The translations under genes were made by a program, and so were the position numbers. This document shows positions 1-11,260 of a DNA stretch of 64,000 bases, in pieces (positions within the stretch are counted from its first letter, which is position 1; each line of letters opens with the position of its first letter). The notes below the pieces were generated by a model that ran no database searches, was not told the origin of the DNA, and saw only the letters and a list, made by a program, of their open reading frames with translations. The stretch spans positions 1 through 64,000 of the forward strand of contig JAQGBZ010000029.1 in NCBI GenBank assembly GCA_034687125.1, written 5' to 3'. The stretch is from Neelides folsomi (lineage: Eukaryota > Arthropoda > Collembola > Neelipleona > Neelidae).

Positions 1-3000
1 CTCATTTATTTTTAAAATCATTCATATTCCTAGGTAATTGTTATTTATAAAACTTGGACATTTAGATTAATTAAATACTTAAAATGTTACATTAGGAGTT
101 ATATAACTACAGATTTTGGATTTCGAGTACAACCCTAAGTACCGGTATTTGCATCACTCATTATTTTATATGAATTCGGGAGATTTATGTAATTGGAAAT
201 ATAAATAATAATAATTAAGTGAAGGCATATGTAAGGAACCATCTTGTGAACGTGTGAGAATGACGTTAGCACTCAGACCATTAAAAGATGATTATAGTTA
301 AAAGGCGAATGGATAAACATATGGAGGAAATTCATTACGCCCTCGTGTTAGAACAAATAAGCAAAAGTGGCTGGTTAAGGGAAATTAACCCCATTTATCA
401 TCCAACATCTGTGTTTTAAGAAAAACCGAATAATAATGGAGGAAACGGAGGTTTATAAAATAACTCAAGTAGGAGAAGAACATTTGGCAAATTTCCTCTC
501 TCGTCTTCAATTCATACATTCATACTTTGTCCATCGTCTAGACTCTCTTGACTCTATCTAGACAAAAGTATGCGTAATTGTCAAGGCTGCTCTTTTATGT
601 CTCCTATACATGAAGCTCGGCCAGTACATAATACACCTACACGACGACACGACTCCATGAAGAAGCAAGAGATTGAAATGATAATGAAGCTGCGAGGAGT
701 GGAAGGGAAAATCAAACTCCCTTTTGCCTCCCGTCAGAATCAAATTAGTACACATGACTCGTCATTTGGATGACTCCCGTACACACCTGGGTTCCCCAAC
801 ATTAAAATGCTCATAATTACTCCGCCTATTTCACAACCCTTGGTCCACAACTAGAGAGAAAAAGGAGCCCCCGATTATATTCTAATTGACTTCAAAGGCT
901 CGAGGGAAGAGATATGTAATGAGTTAAATGAGTCCTTTGGATCATTCTGTTTAACTCCGAAACCTCAGCGGAAACTCGACGTTTTCCCAACTAATTAATT
1001 AGACGAGGCGGAGTAATTAATCAAAAGGATGGGGGCTCCTCCACATGGAACCATATGCATTTAATATAACTCCACACATACGTTGGATGGCCGCAAGTGA
1101 ACGGGTTAATTAATACAACGAAGCCGCACTTGGGAGTGAATATGAGGAGATGACAGGTGTGAGGGTGACCCTTGGAAATCACAAGCCAGAAATGGCAACT
1201 CAAATTATCAACTTCCTTTTTATCCTCTTCAAACCTTCATCTGAACCACACAAACACATCAAGAGAATCGCATCCTTTTCCATGAATTTAACTATACAAT
1301 AAAATATTTCTCTCCTTATTTCATGACGTAGGTATTTAGTTTTTTTAATGGATTTAAAGTTTGAATTTCTACTTGGGATTCAATTCACTTTAAACTTCCC
1401 TGCCTAGCTCTTCCATATCATTTGAGGGAAAGAGGAAGCTTAATGGGCCCAGGATATTTTCATTAGAGAGTTTAATTAATAATAATAGTAAAGTTTATGT
1501 ACACATTATGAACCACTTCCTGAGAGAAATTAATACAAGGAAATTCACAACTTCCTATGAAACCAATTAAGTTTTTAATAAACATGAATTTGTTTTAATT
1601 GCTACAAAACTCCTGTCTCCTTCTTCCCACATAACTCATCTCCCATTTAACAATTACACTTTCTCAACCAGGCGAATTTTATTACATTTGAGCCTAATTA
1701 ATTGTAATTGTCGGACGAAAAAAACTTTTCTTCGATATTAAATTCTCCTTTGGAACTTTTCCCATTAGGGCAAGTCATAACAAATGAATAATTTCTATTT
1801 CCACAATACATCAGTATTTTCAGTATTAAGTATATAAGACAAAGCTTCAAAAAATTTATGAAATGGGTTAAATGGAATTTTAAAGCTAAATAAAAAATTA
1901 ATATCTGTGTAACCAACTATTAAAACAACTATTGTCCTTCCCATTCAACATTACAGGATAGAAATTGGATAATCATAAATTACAACCAGATGAATTTCTT
2001 ACAAAAACTCGTGAAAAACGATGATTGAGAAAGAACGTAAAATGAATCAGAGATGAAGGATTATGTAGAAAAGCCTCGTCCTTCAAACTTCAAATTAAAT
2101 TATGCCAACAATAGGAGTAGCTGAACGTGAGGTGGAAGTTTGTCGGCTCTTTCCTCCTTGTGAGAATGAGGCAATAAATAAGGAGAGATTTGAGGAAGAT
2201 GCGGAGCCTTAAGGCCCCGAACAATCAGCGGGAGCCGGTCACAGTGGGCATCAGTTTGAAGTCATTTCTCGAAGGGTCTTTCCTTAAGGGACTCTGAGTG
2301 TCTGGATTTCTCTCTGGTGTCCAGGGAGGAAGTAATTGGCCACACAAGAGGGGCTTAGCGTGGGAGGGGGCCCTTCTTCCTCGTTTCATTTCATGCTTCT
2401 CCCCCCTGTTGTCCTCCCTGTCCCTCCTTCATTAACCTATCGGGAGGAGAAGGTCAACAAGGTCAGTCCCCAATTATCCTCCCTACAAACCTAAATCAAT
2501 GAAGACGGCTGACGGACTCCGCCGGGGACCATAAAATAACATACACACACTCACAGATGGGAATTTCCCTTCACGAACCCCCTCCTGTCTCCGTATTCAT
2601 CCACTGGGTTGAAAAATTTCATTTTTATTCTCATTCCGAATATCTCCCATTTAAACCATCTTCCTAATTTATATCATCCACCTGGACTTATTCGACCTGA
2701 AGACAAACTTAATGCTCTCCTGCCTAATTGAATGAACCCGCGTCTCCTCCACACATCCATGCTTTGTAAACTGTAGGCCATCAAGGATGATTGTGTACGT
2801 AAGCAGTAAAAAGTGTGTCGTAAGGAAATCTGTTCCTTCCTTCACTCTCAATTACCGAGTGTGAATACGTGAAGTGGAAAACGATTCTCAATACACCCAT
2901 CTTCATACATATACTAAATACATACAAATACTCATAATGTATCAGTATGAACGTGTAGTATAATGTATAAGTTTATATACCAGAAAAGCCTAGACAATCT

Positions 3001-5538
3001 TGGGAAATATAATAGTACAAGATGTAACACTTTAGGTAATGAAGATTGGAGTTCCTCTTTCATGTACAGCCTAATTTTGAGTAAGTAATCGGAATGGCGA
3101 CTCCACTCCAATAACTCTCTCACGAACCACGAGGTTGCTGGGTCTGGAAAGAATGGGAATCTAATCCTTTTATCCCTCTCCTCCCTCCTTCATCTTCCTA
3201 ACGAGCCTTTTGTTTGTGGCCTCTCTGATGGTCTCCGTTCACGAGGAGAGGGGGACGCGCGTACAATATTCCTCACAACTCCACACAAACGGTCATACAA
3301 TCATGTAAGAACGACCGCCAGCTTGAATCATTTGGCAACAGGACAAATCAGCTTTCCTTCCATTTATCTCCTTCAAGGGCCCACGGGGAAAGAACGATAA
3401 GGGACGAGAGACTCTGACAGAGTGTCGTAAGTACCCTTAGCAAATCTATCCCTTCAATTCCATCCATCACCTATAGCTTACTCCTTCCGATATGTATATT
3501 ACAAGAAAACCCAAAAGATGGGGAGCAAACGAGGAACAAAAAAGACAATAATAATATATTTCATATAATGTACCATGAACCTCTCTATGTAAATGAACAT
3601 AGCTACCACAAATGCCATATACTATCTTTAAATTCATAAATAGGGACTTGGAAAAGGTCTTATGGTCAAGAAATGTCATGTCTATATTATTGTGAATAGC
3701 GAGCTTTACAAAAATAATGATGCTTTGGGGTCCGCAATACATTAAATAATATATTATTGAACAGAATGAGTAATATAAGCAAGACATAACCCAAAGTAGT
3801 TACGTCAACCTACGAGAGTAGGTAGAGAAACTCACGAAATCATTCTGACATAATAGAAAAGGGTTGACCAGGTGAGGAAGGTTTTGGCTTCAGCGAAGAG
3901 GAAATGATTAGCTCTCACAGTTCCCTTAATAGTCTAATCCATCGACTCCTCGGTTGAGATTTTAAACTAGGTATAACATACCATACTTATAGTTATATAA
4001 CAAATCTATGGTATACGAATGTATCACCTCAATGTAATTTAACTATAGCTCCATAATTCCTCGAGCCTTCACTTACACATTCCCTTTCAATGTGTATAGG
4101 AAATGACCTCGAGAGAATTGAATGGGGCCTTTGAGGTTTCAAGGGCTCAATCTCACACGGCCCTCTCGCACCCCACTTCCATCTCAATCTTACCAATCAG
4201 GGGAAATAATGAAGAAGAAAATGAAGAAGAGACTCTCAACAAATCCAATCTTCTCCCTCTCCATATCATTATTACTATTATGATTGTTATGACCATCGTC
4301 CCCTTCCAAAGGAGGAGAAGTGAAGGAGGGTCGAACCCGCCGATTGGATACCCACTTCTCCTTTCAAAGATTAATTAGGTGGAATTATTTAAGAAGGGGA
4401 GAGATCTCGTCAATTTCACCTTTTCTCCTCCTCTCAGCTGAGAAATGAGCCAATATACTATTTACTAACGAACGATATTCTCCTCACGTGTGGAACGAAC
4501 ATGAACAACAATGGAAGAGGAATGGAGGAGAAAAAGAGAAAAAAGGAATTAAGAAAATAACCCTCTTTCAAAAGGGATTTCAGATATAGGAGGTTTCGAC
4601 CAAGTCTTAAAAACTCATTTGACTTTTTTCTCCCATTTTCAACTTAATCATATGATGATGAGTTGGGCCCATTAAGCCATTTCAAACATGTAATGAACGA
4701 ATAACTAAATGATCTAACGCTCGAATGTATCTATTGTAGTAACCATTAAGACAATTCTCCCTCGTTTCATTTTCTACAATAACTATTAAAGACAGTTACT
4801 TGGGTCGTAATTTCATAAATTTATCTTATTTACCAACATTGTATTACTGAAGCTCAAATCATAAAAATATTTTACATTTTTTCATCTTGAATGCGCAGGC
4901 ATTAAATGTGATGGCCCATTGTATGCAAGATATTTTTAATTGGAGCCGAAGCGGGTAATGTAAGTTGAATATTAAAATAATGAACTGACTCACTTTGTTC
5001 ATTTGTTCAAGAGGACGGGTAAAGTTTGCAAGAGGGCAACTAGCCATTTTTCTAAAATCGTGTCAAGAGAAGTGGGGAAGGAAAAAGGGGGGACGGTAAT
5101 TAATATTAATAGTATGCAAATGAAAATTTCCTCGTCTCCTCCTCTCCCCTCCACCTCGGGTGGAGAGGGAAAATGAGCTGCCTCTTTTATAAAATCCTAA
5201 TTAAAATCCTCATTACTAATTAAGAGGCTCCATTTAAAAAAAAGTAATCAATTTTTTCCCTTCCCCCCCAACACTCCCAGTCCTTTCCTCACCCGGAGTC
5301 CATTAACTATGCTTTCATGAATTCAGCCTAACTGCATTAAATTTCCCCGGAGTAATGAACGTAAAGGAAAATTCGTTTTCTTACATTTTGGAATGGGCCT
5401 TCCGTCCAGGTGATGAGTTTTTGAGGGGGGTCTCGAATGAACGTAAATATGGAGTAGTAGGTTTATGTGTAGAAGAATAACGTTGGAGAGGGAATAAGGT
5501 GAGTATACTTTGTGGGCGACTTAGGATGGACCGATCAT
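1..5538. other. Gene-free flank downstream of the LMO4-like gene
   Basis: I see no convincing coding exon on either strand. Open frames here are short, AT-driven and lack recognisable protein features. The 3' untranslated region of the LMO4-like gene must begin at 5538 and run leftwards, but its end could not be placed: there is no clear minus-strand AATAAA close by, only an ATTAAA-like site near 4934. Composition alternates between AT-rich stretches (for example 1800-2000 and 3450-3800) and moderately GC-rich ones (2130-2580). No tandem repeat or transposon terminus was found. Confidence 0.6.
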
Positions 5539-8500
5539 TCAGTCTCGGCTTCTTCTCGGCCGACCCACCTTGCCTTTACGGGTAGGTGCGGGGCCGTTGC
5601 TTCCCACGTTAGAGCTCGGGCTCCCAATACCATTCTTTGTCATCTGAAATCAATCATCAATTGATTACTAATAAAATCAAAAGAAATAAAATCCCTCAAA
5701 TTTCAACTCCTCTTTATTTGTCTCAAAAGTAATGGAATACTCAAATATTAAAGATACAATTTAAAGACAATTCATAATTAAATTGTGAATATCTGAAGAT
5801 ACATGAAAATCACTTAACTGATATTAATATAAATATAACAAATTATTAACCGAAGGAATAACATACCTTGAGAGCGTCTTGTTCGCAGAAAAGTGCACCG
5901 TTAATGAGTGAGTATCGGTCACCTGTCGAAAGCTTGACCCCACATTTAGAACACAAGAAGCACTTTTGATGATAGACTAACTGAGAATTCGGACCTGAAT
6001 GACTCATTCCAGCTCGCATCACATACTCGTGAGGGTAAATCATCTGAGCACAGGCATTACACGAAGCTGAAGGACTGCCACCACCGAACATTCTAAAATA
6101 AAAAAATCAATTATGTTACCTATGATTTATAAATCCGCTCACTTTTTATAATTAATAAACAAATACAATTTTATGAACTTTTTTTTATTAATTGTGCTTG
6201 TAAAAAATTAAGTGAATTGAAAGTAAAAGATTTAAAATCCATAAAAGCCATAAATATTTAATTAAAAGATTTATTAAATTATTAAAGGAGCAAAACAATA
6301 ATAATATTTAAAGCAAACAAAAGTGTAAATAATTTCACAAAATGGAGGAATTTCTCTTTGATGCGAATAAAGTTGAGAAAGACATTAAAGCAAAGTTCCC
6401 TCAAGTTCCTTACAATCTCGGGAAACAACATGAGGACAAATTTTGGGGAATGTTTAGAAGTGAAGAGAGGGACGAGTGTTTCAAAGGAAGTAAAGAGCAG
6501 AAAGATCAAGTCCTTCCTGTCCTCTTCAATTGGATCATGGCTTCAAACTTTAAGTACCCCGACGACACCCAAGAACTCGTTAATAAGGCGAAAAAAGAAG
6601 CCAAGAAGCGTGCCACGTATAATTACAAAAAGAAGAAAACGTCTATTCTTAAACATGAAAGTGCATTTTAACAATTAATGTCAATATTTAATAACATTGC
6701 TCAAATCGATCCTAAATAATTATTAATTTAATAATTATTACAAATTAAGTACTATACAATCATAATTAATATTTATAATATCAATTATTAGATGAAGAAT
6801 ACGAAAAAGAAGAAAAAACAACTCGTTTCGTTATCCCAGAAATGAAAAAGGAAGTAGAGACAGTCGTTCGACCACATTCAAACCGTCACATCCGATCCCT
6901 TTGGAAAGAAGAATTGAACAAACTGAATACCGAACACAAACTCCCGTCACAAATCCTCAAAGCGAGTCGTGAACGGAAAGCCGAAGAGGAAAAGATGCTC
7001 GGCCCAGGAACATATGACGCTGACTCTTACTACAAGTACATGAAAAGGATCACAATTCAAGCCAAGCCTACTCCAAGATGTACTCCGCGATTTCCCAAAC
7101 CTCCCATCGTACATTTATCCCTATCTCCAATGACCTATGGTTTCAGCTTTGTAAAATTTGAGAATTATTGTAAAAACAAGTGCAAGGCAAGAAGTAAAGT
7201 TCCAATGCTCGCCTCCGGCCCTTGCATCGTCCGTCCCAATTTGAATGTCAAAACCGGGAACGAAGCAGTTGGACCAGGGAGCTACGAAGTTCCAAGCTCT
7301 TCATTGCATTTGGTTAACAGGACCGTGTCTCTTCGTGGCCCTTATGATCTCTACACACCGCCCAGGGACATCATTCCTTATGGACCGGATCAAACTACCA
7401 AAGAAACCAAACTCGGCCCGGGACAGTATGAATTGAGGAAACCATTGAATGAAGAGCTATTTTCGATATGTAATGAGCACAAGGGCCGTTGGCTCGAACG
7501 ACCCAAACCTGATCGACTCACTGGAGAAAGAATCTGCTTGGACACTGCAATGTGGCCAAGGAAAAATGGGCCACCGGCACCGAATGCTTATCAGCTCGAG
7601 TCGGACAAGAAAGTAAAAAAGAATAAAATTCCGTTCAATGTCGGAGGCCCAGCGAGGGGAATTGTGAAGGAAGAAGTGGACATTGCTCCTTCGAGATATT
7701 TCATGGACATCCTTGACACTCCAATTGAGCCGATCGGAGCTGGAGCCAAGTCGAAGTTTGTGTCTGTAACTGGCAGAATCCCTGTGGAAGATGTTCCAGT
7801 CTGGACGGAGAGGCTCAGAGGGAAAGACTTGCCACTAGAGGAGCGCCTCCCTCACCCCTCTTGCATTTAATCAAAATTAATCACAATCAAACTCTCCCAC
7901 GCCCATTCTCCACGGCCCGGGCGTAGGCCAAAAAAACAATGGGATTCTTTCTTTTACGATATTTAATATTGAAGACTCTTATTAATACATTACTAATGCT
8001 CACGATTTGTGTCATGTAAGCTTTTGTTCTAAATATATTTAAGTTATTCACACAATTGTATAATATGTATCTATGAATGTACATTGTATAGAAGCTTTTA
8101 CATGATTAAAATGCACTCAATGCAAAATTAACTCCTTTGGCCTTTAACTTGATAAATGATTAATTGATCTTCTATCTGGGTTATTATTATTATCATCAAT
8201 ATTATGATTAAATTCAATATCCATATTACATATTCATATTTGCAAAACATTGAAACTTCAATTACTCTCAGGTTTGAAGAATACTTTGAGGGATCCATTA
8301 TATAAATGAGCAACATCATATGAAAGTGTAATAACTGGTACCAAGAAAGTAAAATCCATTGAATAGGAATTTACAAGGCATAAATCCCTAGCTCATATAT
8401 TACTATTTAACCCCTCAGAAAATAGAGGCATACCGCGGCGGGAGTTGTGGGAGATTATAAAAAAGGACGTGTTCTATGATGGTTCATACTTGTGCTATAA

Positions 8501-11233
8501 AAGGGGTAAAAAGTTTAAATCCCGCAAGATAAACGTATATTTTCCTTAAGGTCTCCAAATGGAAGTGGAGCTACGTGGCAGTTAAAGGGCTCTTGGTTTT
8601 ATACGGCCAATAAATAATTGATTAAAATGTGATGGGGAGGAAGTGGCGGGTGATCGGAGGATGGGAGGCTAATATGATTTATTCCTGGCAGGAGGAGGAC
8701 GAGGTAGCCTTCAGGCTCTCTCCGAATCCCAAAGACTTCCCAAGAAAAATGCAATTATTTTATACTTCCATTCCCCTCACGTCTCCGGCTGGGAAGTTCG
8801 GAACGGTTATACTCCAACTCCGAGGGACGTAAAACACGAGCGTGAGCGTGTAAGGGAGGACTTTGAGGGGAATTGTCTATTAATTGCCTCAAGAGGAGGG
8901 AATTAATCCCTCGAGGAGAAAACGGCCACTTTTATCCCCATCTGTCCATCCCAAGGAAGATGATATTAATATGATATTTATAACTAATACACATCCAACC
9001 ACACTCAATCTAATGCATTTGTCCATTATGGAATTATAATGGACCTAAGGCGTGGGAATGTCATTTGGGATGTCTCAAGACCGAGAGTTCTGTCTCCTAT
9101 GTATACCCAGCTCCTTAGAAAACTTCCTCACAGAGAGTTCTAATCCTGTAAAGCAGCTCATCTCCATAATCTCCATAATAGATTCCGCGAATCGATATTA
9201 ATTAATGCTCCTCCCCACTTAAATCCATTTCTCCTTTCCCCCTTTTATCCAATATATTAAACAATTACTGCTTCCACCGCTCCTCCTTTCCTCTGGGACT
9301 CAATGAGTGAAGGGCGAGGGAATTGTGGAGGAAAGCCGCTTCCACTCTTTTAAGCTTTCTCTAAATAAAGGAACTTTTACTTAAAATCCTTCTCTTCCTA
9401 ATGTACGCTCTTACGTAAGTAGACGTGCTCGCCTACCTCTGCTGACGCATTATTTGGAAAGAAAAGAGGGAAGCTGGAGACGGGCTGTGGTGAGAGCAAA
9501 ACAATAATTCAATATGATGGAACAAAGAGTAAGGAGAAGTGGAGTCGGAGCACCGGAGCACCATTTTCCTCCTATCTTGAATTAGGAAACCCAGAGTAGT
9601 CAAATTGAGTTAAATGATGAAGAACTCCCTTCCGAATCCCGTCCTACTCAAGAAGTCACCTGGGACGGAGAAATTTGCCCTCGAGACAACACTCCGCCCT
9701 CACACTCTGCACCAGCTTTGTGGGATAAAAAAGGAGATCATGGGAGATAATATGAGAGAGAAAAGGAAAGAACCACGATTCTCTTTCTTTTATCTCTTAC
9801 GCTATTCCTAAATGTAATAACCATTTTTTTCCTCCACTGTTTTAAAATAGGAGCTTGAAGCATTTTCTGAAGTCAAGCAAATTGAATTCCTTCATGGCCA
9901 TACTTATTAATTTTCTCCCTACATTTAATTTTGAAGGTAATTTAACTAAAAACAAAGCAATTTTTAAGGAATTTGTAAAATCAAGCAAATAATTTAATGT
10001 TAAAAAATTGAATCATACCTAAGGTAGTCGGGTCGACATAGAATCATGCCTTCTCGGGTCCAGAAGGAGCTTCCAAGCTCTGCGAGGGTCACGTTGCATG
10101 CGTTGCACTTGAGACAGTTGTGGTGCCAGTAACGTTCAAGGGCCATGAGGAAATATCGGTCCGTGATGAGGAGGGAACAGGCGCTGCAGCTCTGCGGCTA
10201 CATTAAATATCAACAATCAACCTTCACTCACTGAACATTAGCTATAAAGAGGGGAATTGAATCGAAAGAAGATGGATGAGTTCCGGCGGGTGGCGGAGAT
10301 GAGGGTCCCGCCGTTAAGACCCTCCCGCTCCCTTCCTCCGACCCTCACTTCAAGTTCCGGAAATGGCGGAAGTCAAGAGTCATTTGTCAAGACTCCCACC
10401 ACCGATCAATGGGATTTCCACCCAAAGATCATAAATATTATTTTATTCAAATACGCCCTCGAATTAAAGGGAAAAGACCAAAGGACTCACAAGTGGTTCG
10501 GCGATTAATCAAACTCATTCTTATCATTCAACCCTTTCCTCTAACTTAATCGAACCAAAAAATTCATTAAAAAATAAGCCCAAATATGGGAAAAATAAGA
10601 TTTAAATCCCATACTAAATTAAAATATTTGTAGTATTCTCCTATACTAAACATTAAAATACCAAAAGTTGTAAATACATAAGTAAATATCTACATAAATA
10701 CATACATGTATATTTAATGTAGCTCATTTCCATTTTTAGTCCAAATGCTGAATATCAAAAACTGCCGTTTGAATTGAAAAATAAGGCAGGGAAAAAATTT
10801 GTTATTTCATTGAAAAATGAGGTTGTGCATAAATATGAGTAAAAAAGTTTCACAAGTTTTGTGGGACCGATTTGGTTGAATCTCTCCCTCATTATTTGCA
10901 AGCGGAGAAAGAACTTGCTGGGTCTTTATGGAAATGAGGAGCTTGAATAATACTCTCAAGGCGGGAAAAGTGTCACAGAGATCCTACGAGCTTGGCATTT
11001 CCCCAAAAGAACAAATTTCTTACTTTGACGTTATTGGAGGGGCAAGGGTTGTTCTGATTGAGGGTCATTTGGGAGCAGACGACTCCACCGGAGTGATGTC
11101 CCATGAGTCCATTGGGAGGACCGGAGAGATAAGGGTTGCCACCGTAGTCGCTCCCAGGACCAGGTTGGCCATATCCACCTTCTTGTGGTGGTCCACTCAT
11201 CACCCCTCCACCGACGTGTCCATTGTTCAACAT
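5539..11233 (-). CDS. LMO4: LIM-only transcription cofactor, LMO4-type (two LIM domains)
   Basis: LMO4 is a nuclear adaptor that binds LDB/Chip-type cofactors and transcription factors through two LIM zinc-binding domains. Coding exons on the minus strand are 11233-11024, 10197-10019, 6092-5867 and 5643-5539; the phases agree and give 239 residues. The first coding exon starts at 11260 after an acceptor, and an in-frame TGA 15 bases before the ATG fixes the start. Residues 1-70 are rich in Gly, Pro and Gln. LIM1 (74-127) has ligands C74, C77, H95, C98, C101, C104, C124, D127. LIM2 (141-202) has C141, C144, H171, C174, C177, C180, C199, D202. The junction YLRMFGGG and the stretch GDRYSLINGALFCEQD match vertebrate LMO4 better than LMO1-3. 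Oddities are about nine extra residues in the first LIM2 finger (C144 to H171) and a basic AT-hook-like C-terminus. The LIM1 acceptor could instead be six bases further in (10191). At least one upstream untranslated exon is not located. The 3.9-kb third intron holds another gene. Confidence 0.87.
6342..7870 (+). CDS. SHIPPO / sperm-tail PG-rich repeat protein, lymphocyte expansion molecule (CIMAP2)-like
   Basis: This gene encodes a probable axoneme- or flagellum-associated microtubule protein. Exon 1 is 6342-6660 and exon 2 is 6792-7870, giving 465 residues. An in-frame TAA twelve bases before the ATG supports the start. The exon 1 donor (GTGCAT) is weak, but it is the only nearby site with the right phase, and the frame stays open upstream of the internal ATG at 6842, so exon 2 is not a separate gene. 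Pro-Gly-Pro-type repeats are visible: GPGTYDADSYY (from residue 177), GPGSYEVPSSS (267), GPGQYELRKPL (315), and a degenerate one near GPPAPNAYQLES. The N-terminal 106 residues are charged and end in a Lys-rich tract. The family (STPG/SHIPPO, Pfam SHIPPO-rpt) is secure from the repeats. Assignment to the CIMAP2/LEXM branch rests on length and general arrangement and is less sure. The gene lies wholly within the LIM1-LIM2 intron of the LMO4-like gene on the opposite strand. Confidence 0.78.
7871..10018. other. Remainder of the LMO4 LIM1-LIM2 intron
   Basis: This 2.1-kb stretch lies between the stop of the nested SHIPPO-repeat gene and the LIM1 exon. It contains the nested gene's 3' untranslated region; an ATTAAA at about 8104 could serve as a polyadenylation signal. 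I see no further exon and no transposon terminus. The open frames at 8629 and 9614 look like chance. Confidence 0.5.
10198..11023. other. LMO4 intron between the N-terminal and LIM1 exons
   Basis: Intron on the minus strand, with donor GTAAGA immediately after position 11024 and an acceptor (TAG) before 10197. No gene was found inside it. The plus-strand open frame at 10257-10508 has low-complexity composition and no recognisable features. Confidence 0.55.
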
Positions 11234-11260
11234 CTTCCTGATTCCTCAGCTACTCGACTC

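Noticed and set aside
4321-4345. B-box-like GGGTTCGACCC on the minus strand
   Set aside because: The T stem pairs poorly and there is no A box or cloverleaf upstream, so no tRNA is supported.
6358-6678. Second plus-strand frame overlapping the start of the SHIPPO-repeat gene
   Set aside because: An out-of-frame shadow of exon 1. The frame starting at 6342 has an upstream in-frame stop and joins exon 2 in phase.
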